From: Paracoccus marcusii
GTDB taxonomy: Bacteria > Pseudomonadota > Alphaproteobacteria > Rhodobacterales > Rhodobacteraceae
Direction: 5' to 3'
Length of the DNA: 64,000 bases
NCBI RefSeq assembly: GCF_028621715.1
Contig: NZ_CP117466.1
Coordinates: forward strand, 439,001 to 503,000
Shown: piece by piece, positions 24,872 to 35,443 of the stretch
How the letters are laid out: each line of letters starts with the position of its first letter
Numbering within the stretch: the stretch's first letter is position 1
Program-made: the position numbers and the translations under genes
The notes under the pieces: model-generated
Told to the model about the DNA's origin: nothing
Database searches by the model: none
What the model saw: the letters and a program-made list of their open reading frames with translations, nothing else

Positions 24872-25828
24872 TCAGGCCGTCTCGCGCAGGACGCGGGGGA
24901 CCTTGAACTCGACCCGTTCCACGGCGGTCTCGACCACCTCGACGGTCACGTCATAGCGGGCGTGGAAGGCGTCGATGACCTCGTTGATCAGCACCTCGGG
25001 GGCGCTGGCGCCGGCGGTCACGCCGATGCTGCGGATACCGTCCAGCGCCCGCCAGTCGATCTCGGCCGCGCGCATCACCAGCTGGGCATAGCCGCAGCCC
25101 GCGGCACGCCCGACCTCGACCAGACGCTTGGAGTTGCTGGAATTCTCGGCCCCGATCACCAGCAGCGCATCGACATGCGGCGCCACCGCCTTGACCGCCG
25201 CCTGGCGGTTGGTGGTGGCATAGCAGATGTCTTCCTTGGCGGGCCCGACGATCGTGGGGAACCGCGCCTGCAGGGCCGCGACAACGGCGGCGGTGTCGTC
25301 GACCGACAGGGTGGTCTGGGTGATGAAGGCCAGGCGCGCGGGGTCGCGGACCTGGACGCGGGCGACGTCGGCCACGTCCTCGACCAGGATCACCTCGCCC
25401 TCGGGCAGCTGGCCCATGGTGCCAAGGACCTCGGGGTGGCCCCTGTGGCCGATCATGATCATCTGCAGGCCCGCGGCGTGGTGCCGTTCGGCCTCGATAT
25501 GGACCTTGCTGACCAGCGGGCAGGTCGCGTCGACATAGACCATCTCGCGGCGCTGCGCCTCGGCCGGGACGGCCTTGGGAACGCCATGGGCGGAAAAGAT
25601 CACGGGCCGGTCGGCCGGGCATTCGTCCAGTTCCTCGACGAAGACCGCGCCCTTGTCGCGCAGCGTGTCGACGACATACTTGTTGTGTACGATCTCGTGG
25701 CGGACAAAGACGGGGGCGCCCCATTTCTCCAACGCGAGTTCCACGATTTTGATGGCGCGGTCGACGCCTGCGCAGAAGCCGCGCGGGGCGGCCAGATACA
25801 GGGTCAGGGGGGCTTTGATCTGTTCCAT
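24872..25828 (-). CDS. ispH: 4-hydroxy-3-methylbut-2-enyl diphosphate reductase
   Basis: A 318-residue Fe-S enzyme making IPP and DMAPP in the last step of the MEP isoprenoid pathway. All three cluster cysteines are present: Cys19 in [11 protein letters not shown], the Cys in [10 protein letters not shown] near residue 103 and the Cys in [10 protein letters not shown] near 200. The ENSSNSKRL and PEVLINEVI segments complete the active site. It lies downstream of cobQ but 95 bases away, so it may have its own promoter. Confidence 0.97.
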   Translation of the reverse strand: MEQIKAPLTLYLAAPRGFCAGVDRAIKIVELALEKWGAPVFVRHEIVHNKYVVDTLRDKGAVFVEELDECPADRPVIFSAHGVPKAVPAEAQRREMVYVDATCPLVSKVHIEAERHHAAGLQMIMIGHRGHPEVLGTMGQLPEGEVILVEDVADVARVQVRDPARLAFITQTTLSVDDTAAVVAALQARFPTIVGPAKEDICYATTNRQAAVKAVAPHVDALLVIGAENSSNSKRLVEVGRAAGCGYAQLVMRAAEIDWRALDGIRSIGVTAGASAPEVLINEVIDAFHARYDVTVEVVETAVERVEFKVPRVLRETA

Positions 25829-25923
25829 GCCCCTCAGGTAGCGTGCCGACCCGGTTTCGTCCAGCGCCACGCGGTCACATCTGCTGCACCCTGCGCGCAT
25901 GGCGGGGGCGCCCGCATCGGGGA

Positions 25924-27354
25924 TCAGCGCGCGACGGCCAGCAGGGCCGCCACGTCCAGATGCGCCTCCAGGTGATCCGCCAGATCGTCCAGCGCGGCAT
26001 CCACCCCGGCCTCGAACCCCGGACGCGAGGCGGCACCAAGCCGGGCCAGGAAGGCCGCGCGGAACGCGTCGTCGGAAAACAGCCCGTGCAGATAGCTGCC
26101 CGTCACGCGGCCATCCGCGCTGATGGCCCCGTCGGGGTCGGGGACATGGGCAAAGGGGCGTGCGCAGTCCGGGCCGTCGGTGCGGCCCATGTGGATCTCG
26201 TATCCCGACACGGGCTGGCCCAGGGCGGTGCCGGTCACGCGGGTCAGCCGCTTGTCGGGGGCCATGACGGTGGTCACGTCCAAAAGGCCCAGCCCCACCA
26301 CCTGCCCTGCCACCCCGTCCGCGCCCGACGGATCGTCGATCATCCGGCCCAGCATCTGATAGCCACCGCAGATGCCCAGCACATGCCCGCCGCGCCGGTG
26401 ATGCGCGGCCAGGTCGATGTCCCAGCCCTGCGCCCGCAGGAAGGCCAGATCGCCAAGCGTCGATTTCGTGCCCGGCACGATCACCAGACCGGCGTCGCCG
26501 GGGATCGCCTGTCCCGGCGCCAGCATGGTCAGGCGCAGGCCGGGTTCCGCCGCCAGCGGGTCCAGGTCGTCGAAATTGGCGATGCGCGACAGGGTCAGGC
26601 AGACGACATGCAGTCCCGTCCCGCCACTGGCGCGCAGATCGACCGCATCCTCCGCCGGAAGGCGGTGCGCGTCCGCGAACCACGGCACGACACCGAAGCC
26701 GCGCCAGCCGGTGCGCGCCTCGATCATGCGGTAGCCGTCGTCGAACAGGCGCGGGTCGCCGCGGAACTTGTTGACCAGGAAGCCCTGGATCATCGCGGCG
26801 TCGCCAGCGTCGATCACGGCCTGGGTGCCGACGATCTGGGCGATGACCCCACCGCGGTCGATGTCGCCCGCCAGCACGACGGGCACCCCCGCCGCGCGGG
26901 CGAAGCCCATGTTGGCGATGTCGCGGGGGCGCAGGTTGACCTCGGCGGGGCTGCCCGCCCCCTCGACGATCACCAGGTCATGGGCGGCCGACAGGCGGGC
27001 AAAGCTGTCAAGAACCCCGCCCAGCAGGCGAGGCTTCAGCCCCTGGTAATCGCGTGCCTCGGCCCGGCCGATGGCGCGGCCCTGCAGGATCACCTGCGCG
27101 CCGCGGTCGGTCTCGGGCTTCAGCAGGACCGGGTTCATGTCGGTATGCGGCTCCAGCCCGCAGGCGCGGGCCTGCAGGGCCTGGGCGCGGCCGATCTCTC
27201 CGCCGTCGGCGGTGACGGCGGCATTGTTGGACATGTTCTGCGGCTTGAAGGGCGCCACGGACAGGCCGCGGCGGGTCGCGGCGCGGCACAGGCCCGCCAC
27301 CAGCATCGACTTGCCGACATTCGAGCCGGTGCCCTGGATCATCACCGCAACCAT
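25924..27354 (-). CDS. cobQ: Cobyric acid synthase
   Basis: A 476-residue CobQ/CbiP amidating the b, d, e and g side chains of adenosyl-cobyrinate diamide. The N-terminal ATPase domain has the P-loop GTGSNVGKS (residues 8-16) and [10 protein letters not shown]; the C-terminal class I-like glutaminase domain has the nucleophile Cys328 in GICGGYQML and the His in GSYLHGLF. It is full length. No other corrin gene is present here, so it appears detached from the main cobalamin cluster. No cobalamin riboswitch is visible in the 72-base gap to the divergent secG. Confidence 0.95.
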   Translation of the reverse strand: MVAVMIQGTGSNVGKSMLVAGLCRAATRRGLSVAPFKPQNMSNNAAVTADGGEIGRAQALQARACGLEPHTDMNPVLLKPETDRGAQVILQGRAIGRAEARDYQGLKPRLLGGVLDSFARLSAAHDLVIVEGAGSPAEVNLRPRDIANMGFARAAGVPVVLAGDIDRGGVIAQIVGTQAVIDAGDAAMIQGFLVNKFRGDPRLFDDGYRMIEARTGWRGFGVVPWFADAHRLPAEDAVDLRASGGTGLHVVCLTLSRIANFDDLDPLAAEPGLRLTMLAPGQAIPGDAGLVIVPGTKSTLGDLAFLRAQGWDIDLAAHHRRGGHVLGICGGYQMLGRMIDDPSGADGVAGQVVGLGLLDVTTVMAPDKRLTRVTGTALGQPVSGYEIHMGRTDGPDCARPFAHVPDPDGAISADGRVTGSYLHGLFSDDAFRAAFLARLGAASRPGFEAGVDAALDDLADHLEAHLDVAALLAVAR

Positions 27355-27367
27355 CGGACACTCTTGC

Positions 27368-27396
27368 TTGCCATCACCCTGACAGGTGACTAGATA
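27368..27396 (+). promoter_or_regulatory. secG: Candidate promoter for secG
   Basis: TTGCCA (27368-27373), 17 bases, TAGATA (27391-27396). The predicted start near 27403 would give a leader of about 24 bases before the GTG. Confidence 0.4.
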
Positions 27397-27426
27397 GGCG
27401 CGTCCGCAAATGAAAGGCCGAAAGCC

Positions 27427-28035
27427 GTGGAAAACGTCATCCTGACCGTCCATCTGATCCTGGCAGTGATGCTGGCCGGGGTCGTCCTGCTGCAGCGTTC
27501 CGAAGGGGGCGGGCTGGGCATGGGCGGCGGTGGCGGTGCCGGTGGCGGCGTCATGTCGGGCCGCCAGGCGGCCAACGTGCTGACCCGGGTGACGTGGATC
27601 CTGGGCGTGGCGATCTTCGCGACCTCGATCGCGCTGACGATCCTGGCGGCGCGCCAGGCCAACAACAGCTCGATCATGGACCAGTTCGGCGGCCAGGCCC
27701 CGACCGAGGCACCGGCGACCGGACTGCCGGGTCTGCCGGCCTATACCCCGCCGCCCTCGACCGCGGGCAACCCGCTGACCCCGCCCAGCCCCGATGCGGC
27801 GACCGACGCCCCGGCGACCGAGACCCCCGCGGCGGACGCCCCGGTGACAGACGCGGCCGTGACCCCGGCCCCCGCGGCCCAGACCCCGGCAGAGGCCCCC
27901 GCGACGGCACCCGCCGACGCGCTGACCCCGCCCGCCCCCGACGCCCCGGCACCCGCCGCTGCGGCCCCGGCGGCGGCGCCCGACGCCGCGGCGGAACCCG
28001 CCACGCCGGACACCGCGCCCGCACCGGCGAACTGA
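27427..28035 (+). CDS. secG: Preprotein translocase subunit SecG with long Ala/Pro-rich tail
   Basis: A 202-residue SecG. The first 80 residues are canonical: a transmembrane helix (residues 5-22) with [17 protein letters not shown], a Gly-rich cytoplasmic loop and a second helix around 55-76. The remaining 120 residues are a low-complexity tail rich in Ala, Pro, Thr and Asp with repeated ATETPA-like units, roughly doubling the usual SecG length. The start is GTG, with AAAGG upstream. A GC-rich terminator follows. The tail is probably periplasmic and disordered; its function is unknown. Confidence 0.92.
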   Translation: MENVILTVHLILAVMLAGVVLLQRSEGGGLGMGGGGGAGGGVMSGRQAANVLTRVTWILGVAIFATSIALTILAARQANNSSIMDQFGGQAPTEAPATGLPGLPAYTPPPSTAGNPLTPPSPDAATDAPATETPAADAPVTDAAVTPAPAAQTPAEAPATAPADALTPPAPDAPAPAAAAPAAAPDAAAEPATPDTAPAPAN

Positions 28036-28051
28036 CGACAGACACCACTGC

Positions 28052-28072
28052 GGGGGGCGCCAGGCGCCCCCC
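28052..28072 (+). terminator. Terminator after secG
   Basis: A near-perfect 21-base GC palindrome (stem GGGGGGC with GCCCCCC extended inward) 17 bases after the secG stop, followed by TTCCACTT. It separates secG from pyrG. Confidence 0.55.
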
Positions 28073-28088
28073 TTCCACTTGCGGTCCG

Positions 28089-28117
28089 TTGCGGCCACGG
28101 GGCGAATCGGTTATTTC
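28089..28117 (+). promoter_or_regulatory. pyrG: Candidate promoter for pyrG
   Basis: TTGCGG (28089-28094), 17 bases, TATTTC (28112-28117). It shares its -10 hexamer with the nusG candidate. A leader of about 60 bases would follow. The match is weak. Confidence 0.3.
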
Positions 28118-28183
28118 GTGGGTCCCGTGATCGTCGTCATTCGGACGGCCCGCTAAGACAGAATTGCACATCACGGGGGCCTC

Positions 28184-29823
<1,640 letters not shown>

Positions 29824-29827
<4 letters not shown>

Positions 29828-30411
29828 CCGCGCCCGCGCCCGACCCGGACCGGCTTGCCGCCGCGCTGTCCCTGACGGCGCGGCGGTATGCGTTCGCGCG
29901 GGCCGAACCGGTGGCTGGGCATCCGCTGGCCGGGTTCTTTCGCCGCGACGTGGCGGCGCTGGCGCGGGCGGCGGTGGCCCGGCGTCCCGAACGCCTGCTG
30001 GTGCGGGCCAGCACCGGTGCGCCGGGTTGGGCGGCGGTGCCTTGGGTCGCGTGGTTCGCGCCGCATGTGACTCGCAGCATGCGCCACGGGCTTTACGTCG
30101 CCTGCTTCGTGAACGCCCCGGACGAACGGATCGTGCTGTCGCTGCAGCATGGCGCGGCGGACGCGCTGCGCGAGCATGGCCACGACGCGGGCCTGCGCCA
30201 TCTGCGCGACCGGGCGGCACGCACGCGGGACGGCCTGCCGGGACATGGCTTTGACACGAGGCCCATCGCATTGGGGTCGGACGCGACGCTGCCGCAGGGC
30301 TATCAGGCGGGCTGCGTCCTGTCGCGCAGTTGGGATGCGGCTGCGCCCGATCCGGAGGGGTTCGACAGGGCGCTGATACGGATGCTGGACCTGTATCGCG
30401 CGCTGGTCTAG
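29824..30411 (+). CDS. Stand-alone DUF3578 (McrB N-terminal-like) protein
   Basis: About 195 residues resembling the domain that opens many McrB-type restriction ATPases (DUF3578): [15 protein letters not shown], then [35 protein letters not shown] and the [16 protein letters not shown] stretch. Here there is no AAA ATPase or McrC neighbour. Start choice is difficult: homologous sequence begins near [11 protein letters not shown], where the only initiator-like codon is CTG 29824, overlapping the pyrG stop as CTGA and preceded by GGAGGAAGGG. The alternatives are ATG 29716, deep inside pyrG, and a GTG that would cut into the domain. It ends in a CTAG shared with the convergent regulator. Confidence 0.65.
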
Positions 30412-30839
30412 CGGGTGCCTGCGCGGCGGGTGGACAGGATCAGGTTCGTCTCGGACGTCATGACCCCGTCCAGGTCGCGGATGCGGCGCAGGACGTCGTC
30501 CAGTTCCGACAGCGACCCCGCCGCCAGGTCCACGATCAGATCCCACCGCCCGTTCGTCGAATGCACCGCCGTCACCTGCGCCATCGCGGTCAGGCGGGCC
30601 ATGATGCGGTCTGCGCCCCGCCCCTCAATCCCGATCAGCATCAGGCCGCGGACCGGCGCATCCTGCGCATCGGCGCGGGTGATGGCGGTGAAGCCCAGGA
30701 TCTCCTGCCGCTCCAGCAGCCGGGCCAGGCGCAGGCGGACGGTCGCGCGGCTGACACCCAGCCTGTCCGCCAGGTGCAGCACAGAAGCGCGCCCGTCGCG
30801 GCGCAGCTGCGCAATCAGCGCCTGATCCAGGTCGTCCAT
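30408..30839 (-). CDS. Lrp/AsnC family transcriptional regulator
   Basis: A 143-residue feast/famine regulator. The N-terminal winged helix reads MDDLDQALIAQLRRDGRASV then LADRLGVSRATVRLRLARL; the C-terminal RAM domain (GLMLIGIEGRGADRIMARL, VHSTNGRWDLIVDL) binds amino-acid effectors and mediates octamer assembly. I take ATG 30839; an upstream in-frame ATG would add 14 residues across the palindrome at 30840. It is divergent from the ornithine-cyclodeaminase-family gene, a common arrangement for a local regulator of amino-acid catabolism, so that gene is its most likely target. The effector is unknown. Confidence 0.88.
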   Translation of the reverse strand: MDDLDQALIAQLRRDGRASVLHLADRLGVSRATVRLRLARLLERQEILGFTAITRADAQDAPVRGLMLIGIEGRGADRIMARLTAMAQVTAVHSTNGRWDLIVDLAAGSLSELDDVLRRIRDLDGVMTSETNLILSTRRAGTR

Positions 30840-30851
30840 AATGGTACCATT
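30840..30851. promoter_or_regulatory. Perfect 12-base palindrome in the Lrp/ocd divergent region
   Basis: AATGGTACCATT is a perfect palindrome touching the regulator's start codon and lying about 104 bases before the cyclodeaminase-family start. Its place suggests an operator for the Lrp/AsnC protein, but no second copy was seen. Confidence 0.3.
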
Positions 30852-30954
30852 CCCCGCCAATATGGGCAATGATCCCGCCATTCCTGCTGCCTGTCCAGTT
30901 GAAACCGACCCATATCGCGCATCATCATGGACGAAACCCTGCAGGAGAAGACCG

Positions 30955-32016
30955 ATGACCCCGCCCTCGCGCCAGGCGCTTGTTCCCTTTGTCAGCGTCG
31001 ATCACATGATGCAGCTGGTCCATCACGTGGGCATCGAGCCGCTGCTGGTCGAACTGGCCGACGCGATCGAGGCCGACTTCCGCCGCTGGCCCGATTTCGA
31101 CAAGACCCCCCGCGTCGCCAGCCATTCCGACATCGGCGTGATCGAGTTGATGCCGACATCCGACGGACAGCATTACGGGTTCAAATACGTGAACGGCCAT
31201 CCCGGCAACATGCGCCAGGGGCTGCAGACGGTCACGGCCTTTGGCGTGCTGGCCGATGTCGCAACCGGCTATCCGCTGCTGCTGTCCGAGATGACCATCC
31301 TGACCGCGCTGCGCACCGCCGCGACCAGCGCCATGGCCGCCCGCTGGCTGGCCCCGCGAGATTCGCGGGTGATGGCAATGATCGGGAACGGCGCGCAGGC
31401 CGAGTTCCAGGCCCTGGCCTTCAAGGCGATCTGCGGCATCACCGAGCTGCGCCTCTACGACATCGATCCTGCCGCCACCGCGAAATGCGTGGCGAACCTG
31501 GCCGGGCGCGGCCTGCGCGTCGTCCCCTGTGCCAGTGCCGAGGAGGCGATCCTGGGCGCGCAGATCGTGACGACCTGCACCGCGGACAAGCAATATGCGA
31601 CCATCCTGTCGGACAACATGGTGGGCGCGGGCGTGCATCTGAACGCGGTCGGCGGCGATTGCCCCGGCAAGACCGAGCTGCACCGCGACATCCTGCTGCG
31701 CGCGGGCATCTTTGTCGAATACCCGCCCCAGACACGCGTCGAGGGAGAGATCCAGCAGCTGGACCCCGACCATCCCGTGACCGAACTGTGGCAGGTCATC
31801 GCGGGCCACGTGCCCGGCCGCACCCACGCCGACCAGGTCACCCTGTTCGACAGCGTGGGATTCGCGATCGAGGATTTCAGCGCCCTGCGCCACATCCACA
31901 AGCGCCTGCAGGGCACGGGGCTGTTCCTGGACCTGGACATGATCGCCGATCCCGACGACCCGCGCGACCTGTTCGGTATGCTGTGTCGCGCAGCACCCCG
32001 GCAGGACGCCGCCTGA
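30955..32016 (+). CDS. Ornithine cyclodeaminase family protein
   Basis: A 353-residue member of the OCD/mu-crystallin family, probably NAD-dependent. Landmarks are FKYVNGHPGNMRQGLQTVTA (substrate region), the Rossmann loop MAMIGNGAQAEFQALAF around residue 142, and HLNAVGGDCPGKTEL followed by an acidic segment. The family interconverts ornithine and proline or reduces cyclic imino acids; the long form (about 350 residues) and GGDCPGKTEL motif fit true ornithine cyclodeaminase. ATG 30955 has AGGAGAAG five bases upstream. Control by the divergent Lrp/AsnC regulator is inferred from position. Confidence 0.85.
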   Translation: MTPPSRQALVPFVSVDHMMQLVHHVGIEPLLVELADAIEADFRRWPDFDKTPRVASHSDIGVIELMPTSDGQHYGFKYVNGHPGNMRQGLQTVTAFGVLADVATGYPLLLSEMTILTALRTAATSAMAARWLAPRDSRVMAMIGNGAQAEFQALAFKAICGITELRLYDIDPAATAKCVANLAGRGLRVVPCASAEEAILGAQIVTTCTADKQYATILSDNMVGAGVHLNAVGGDCPGKTELHRDILLRAGIFVEYPPQTRVEGEIQQLDPDHPVTELWQVIAGHVPGRTHADQVTLFDSVGFAIEDFSALRHIHKRLQGTGLFLDLDMIADPDDPRDLFGMLCRAAPRQDAA

Positions 32017-32078
32017 TGTGATCGCCTGCGGCACGATCGCGAATTGCGAAGCCGCAGGTTCCGCCTTAGCTGATCGGC

Positions 32079-33512
32079 ATGTCCATCCAGATCAACCGCC
32101 CCATCGGCCCGATCCTGCTGCTTGACGACGTCGCCCTGGGGCGGATGTCGCTGTCGGCCCTGTTCATCATGCCGGGCGATCAGTCCCCGGCCCCGGTCGC
32201 CGCGCCCTCAGGTCCGGTCGCGCCTGTGGCGCTGGCCCGCTATGACGGCGCCACCGTCTGGCGGGCGCGATTCGCGCTGCCTGCGGACCGGGCCTCGACC
32301 TATGACTGGGATGGCCAGCGGTTCGAGGTCGCGAGCGATCTGACCGGGGATCTGCGGCTGGCCTATGTCTCGTGCAACGGCGAGGAGGTCGGCGACATGG
32401 ACCGCGAGGGGTCCGAGCGCAACGCCATGTGGGCGCGCCTGCGCGACGACCACCGCCGCGCGCCCTTCGCGCTGCTGCTGCATGGTGGCGATCAGGTCTA
32501 TGCCGACGAGGTCACCGAGGGCCACCCGCTCAGCGACGACTGGCCCGACCGCGTGCCCGACAGCCCGTCGCCCCAGGCGCTGGACGGGCTGCGCGCGCAT
32601 CTGCGCCAGCGGTTCTTCGACCGCTATGCCGCGCTTTATGGTGCCCCCGAGCTGGCCTGGCTTGCCGCGCGGGTGCCGTCGCTGATGCAGTGGGACGATC
32701 ACGACATCTGCGACGGGTGGGGCTCGCTTCCCCGGTCGCGCACCGAATCGGCGGTGGGACAGGCGCTGTTCGCCGCCGCGCGAGACAGCTTCCTTCTGTT
32801 CCAGCACGGCACCGTGGCGGGCGATCTGCCCGCCCGCTTCGCCGACCCGCAGGGCGGGCATCTGGGATGGGTGATCAACGCGCCCGGCCTGCGGCTGCTG
32901 GCGCCCGACATGCGGTCCGAACGCACGCGGCGCGACATCATGGGGCCGGGCGGCTGGCAGATGATGGACGCGGAGGCGCGTCGCCAGACGCAGGGCCGCA
33001 CCATGCTGATGTCCAGCGTGCCGTTGCTGGGGCCCCGCATGTCGATCCTGGAATCGCTGATGGTGGCCATTCCGCGGATGCAGAAATACGAGGACGACCT
33101 GCGCGACCAGTGGCAAAGCCGCACCCATCGCGACGAATGGCGCCGCATCCTGCGCCTGGTGCGCGACATGGCGCGCCGCGACGGCCATGACGTGACCGCC
33201 CTGTCGGGCGAGATCCACCTGGCCACACGGGCCGAGATGGACCTGGGCGGCGGGCTGCACCTGCATCAGCTGGTGGCCTCGGGCATCGCGCATCGCGCGC
33301 CGCCAAAGGGCTGGGCCCGGTTTCTGGGCGCATTGGCCTGGCTGGGAGAGGACCCGCTGCCGGACCATCCGATCCGCATCCGGCCCCTGCCCGGACAGCG
33401 CCACCGCTACATCGCGCAGCGCAACTTCCTGGTGCTGGACCGCCGCAAGGGCGCATGGCAGGCGGCCTGGGACCTGGAGGACAGCGGGCGCACCCCTGCC
33501 CTGCCGCTCTAG
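32079..33512 (+). CDS. PhoD-like metallophosphatase
   Basis: A 477-residue protein with an N-terminal beta-rich domain (about 1-100) and a PhoD-type phosphatase core: RLAYVSCNGEE, then the metal-binding LLLHGGDQVYADE near residue 138, QWDDHDICDGWG near 207, and the late VTALSGEIHLATR around 375. There is no signal peptide, unlike classical secreted PhoD, so it likely acts in the cytoplasm. Substrate is unknown. It is followed after five bases by a strong bidirectional terminator. Confidence 0.82.
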   Translation: MSIQINRPIGPILLLDDVALGRMSLSALFIMPGDQSPAPVAAPSGPVAPVALARYDGATVWRARFALPADRASTYDWDGQRFEVASDLTGDLRLAYVSCNGEEVGDMDREGSERNAMWARLRDDHRRAPFALLLHGGDQVYADEVTEGHPLSDDWPDRVPDSPSPQALDGLRAHLRQRFFDRYAALYGAPELAWLAARVPSLMQWDDHDICDGWGSLPRSRTESAVGQALFAAARDSFLLFQHGTVAGDLPARFADPQGGHLGWVINAPGLRLLAPDMRSERTRRDIMGPGGWQMMDAEARRQTQGRTMLMSSVPLLGPRMSILESLMVAIPRMQKYEDDLRDQWQSRTHRDEWRRILRLVRDMARRDGHDVTALSGEIHLATRAEMDLGGGLHLHQLVASGIAHRAPPKGWARFLGALAWLGEDPLPDHPIRIRPLPGQRHRYIAQRNFLVLDRRKGAWQAAWDLEDSGRTPALPL

Positions 33513-33517
33513 AACGA

Positions 33518-33545
33518 CAAAGGCCGCCCGATGGGGCGGCCTTTG
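33518..33545. terminator. Bidirectional terminator between PhoD-like gene and tRNA-Thr
   Basis: A perfect 12-bp stem (33518-33529 with 33534-33545) and four-base loop. Arms begin and end with CAAAGGC/GCCTTTG, the same edges as the rpoC terminator. It lies just past the ends of two convergent units and can serve both strands. Confidence 0.8.
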
Positions 33546-33557
33546 ACTGTCGGACCA

Positions 33558-33633
33558 TGGTGCCGCAGAAGGGACTCGAACCCCCGACCCCATCATTACG
33601 AATGATGTGCTCTACCAGCTGAGCTACTGCGGC
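33558..33633 (-). tRNA. tRNA-Thr (anticodon CGT)
   Basis: A 76-base cloverleaf on the minus strand with encoded CCA. Acceptor GCCGCAG pairs with CTGCGGC; the anticodon stem CATCA/TGATG holds loop TTCGTAA, anticodon CGT; the D arm is GCTCAGCTGGTAGAGC and the T arm has GGTTCGAGTCC. Confidence 0.96.
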
Positions 33634-33711
33634 ATTCTGGTCATGGCGCGCGGATAGCATCTTCGCGCCATGACGAAAAGGGGTCAGCTGCGAAAAATTC
33701 GCATCACCGGG

Positions 33712-35433
33712 TCAGCGCCGTGCGCGGGTGTCCGTCCAGTCCGCCGCATCCGTCGGTTCGACATCGGGGCGGACCATGACCGGTTCCGCGGCCGGGGTGG
33801 CAGCCTGCTCCGGTTCGGGCAGCGGCGCGGGCTGTGGCATGGGCTCCGGCTCGGTGACCAGCACGGGCTCCGGCGTGGTCACGGTCGAGGACGGCTCGTC
33901 GATGACCCGATAGTCGCTTTCGCGCGGGACCATGCCGGGGGCGACGACCGCCTGCTCGACCCGACGCGGGGCGGGCTTGCCTTCGGGCTCTGCCGGGCCG
34001 GGCGGGTGCGGCTGCACGGGTTCGGTCAGGTCCGGCACGTCATCCGCGGGCTTGGGCGCACCGACCAGCAGCGGCAGCATCTCGGCCCCGGTGGCCGAGG
34101 TCGTGCTGTGCCGCGTCTCGGGTTCGCGCCAGGTCAGCGTGTCAAAGCCGCCACAGCTGTCGCAGACCGGGGCCCAGGCCTGCATGACGTTGTGGCACTT
34201 GTCGCAGCACCACTGGGGTCCACGCGATGCCGACAGGGCACGGGTCAGCCAGCCACGCACGACGCTGTCATCGGCACCCTCGCCGCGTTCGACGGCAGCC
34301 ATGATCGACAGGGTCCGCACCGTCGGGTGCTTTTCCGCCAGATCGCCCAAGGCGCGGCGCGCGCCGGGAAAGTCCTCTGCGGCCAGCAGCAGTTCGGCCT
34401 TCAGCAGGCGGGTTTCCTCGTGATCGGCGTTCTTCTTGATCAGCGCGTCAAAGCGGCGCAGGCGGGCGGCCGGGGTCTCGTCCGGAACGATCTCGGCATA
34501 GGCGGCCGCGACGTCGGGATGCGGACGCACCGACCAAGTCTTCTCCAGAATCCGCGAGGCGTTGCGGTAATCCTTTTGCGCGACATAGCTGCGCGCGGCC
34601 AGAACGGCGGCGGGGACCAGGTCCGGCGACGCCTTGGCGGCCGAGATTGCCGCCTCGCGCGCGCTGATGGAATTGCCGTGCGCCAGCACGTCGCTGGCCT
34701 CCTGCAGGGCCAGGACGGCATCGCGGCGCAGTGCCACGTCCTTGGGCAGGTCGCCCTGCGTGCGCTTGTCCTTCAGGGTCTGGCGGGCACCTTTCCAGTC
34801 CTGTTCCCGGGTCTGCAGGTCCAGCAGGGTGTCCTGAACCTCCTTGTGGCGCGGCTTCAAAGCATAGGCCTTCTGCGCCAGCAGCAGCGCCTTGTGGGTG
34901 TCACCCTCCGCCAGCTTCTGGCGCATCAGCCCGCGGATGCCCACAAAGCGGGTGCGGTCGTCGTCCAGCAGCGTGCGATAGATGCCGATGGCCTTGCCGG
35001 TGTCGCCCGACGTCTCGGCCGCCTGCGCGGCCAGAAGGTTCGTCAGATGCGGCTGGTTCAGGTACTTCGCGGCCTTCGCGGCCTTGTCCTGTGCCAGCTT
35101 CCCCTCGCCCGAGGCGACGGCCAGCATGCCCTCGCCAAAGGCGGCATAGCCCTTGCGCTCGCGCGAGCGGGCGAAATGGCGGTTGATGGCGGTCTCGTCG
35201 CCCACCAGGAACCGCAGGACGGCCAGTGCCAGCCCCAGCAGCTTGAAGATCAGCCAGGCGGCGATCATCAGCACGAACAGCGCCACCAGCGCCTTCAGCG
35301 GCGACAAAGCATATTCGATGCCGCCATATTCGATGCGCAGCACCTGTCCGGTTTCGGACAGTTGGACCGCCCCCAGGGCCAAGGCCAGGACGACGGCAAA
35401 GAAGAACAGGATTTTCAGCAGTGACAACAGCAT
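33712..35433 (-). CDS. HemY-like membrane TPR protein
   Basis: A 573-residue protein with two N-terminal membrane spans (about residues 2-20 and 45-70; MLLSLLKILFFFAVVLALAL), matching the HemY N-terminal domain, then TPR-like helical repeats to about residue 400. A CxxC pair repeats after the TPRs (CCDKCHNVMQAWAPVCDSCG near residue 415), a zinc-ribbon-like feature also known in LapB. The last 120 residues are Pro/Glu-rich. HemY-type proteins are linked to haem biosynthesis by gene order but their role is unproven. It lies 10 bases after the Mic60-like gene. Confidence 0.85.
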   Translation of the reverse strand: MLLSLLKILFFFAVVLALALGAVQLSETGQVLRIEYGGIEYALSPLKALVALFVLMIAAWLIFKLLGLALAVLRFLVGDETAINRHFARSRERKGYAAFGEGMLAVASGEGKLAQDKAAKAAKYLNQPHLTNLLAAQAAETSGDTGKAIGIYRTLLDDDRTRFVGIRGLMRQKLAEGDTHKALLLAQKAYALKPRHKEVQDTLLDLQTREQDWKGARQTLKDKRTQGDLPKDVALRRDAVLALQEASDVLAHGNSISAREAAISAAKASPDLVPAAVLAARSYVAQKDYRNASRILEKTWSVRPHPDVAAAYAEIVPDETPAARLRRFDALIKKNADHEETRLLKAELLLAAEDFPGARRALGDLAEKHPTVRTLSIMAAVERGEGADDSVVRGWLTRALSASRGPQWCCDKCHNVMQAWAPVCDSCGGFDTLTWREPETRHSTTSATGAEMLPLLVGAPKPADDVPDLTEPVQPHPPGPAEPEGKPAPRRVEQAVVAPGMVPRESDYRVIDEPSSTVTTPEPVLVTEPEPMPQPAPLPEPEQAATPAAEPVMVRPDVEPTDAADWTDTRARR

Positions 35434-35443
35434 CGGGCGGCCC

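Noticed and set aside
27355..27426. Cobalamin riboswitch before cobQ
   Set aside because: The divergent gap is 72 bases and has no B12-box-like sequence.
25924..28098. N-terminal extension of CobQ across secG
   Set aside because: The added residues are Gly/Arg-rich shadow of secG; CobQ motifs begin at 27354 with the normal [16 protein letters not shown] start.
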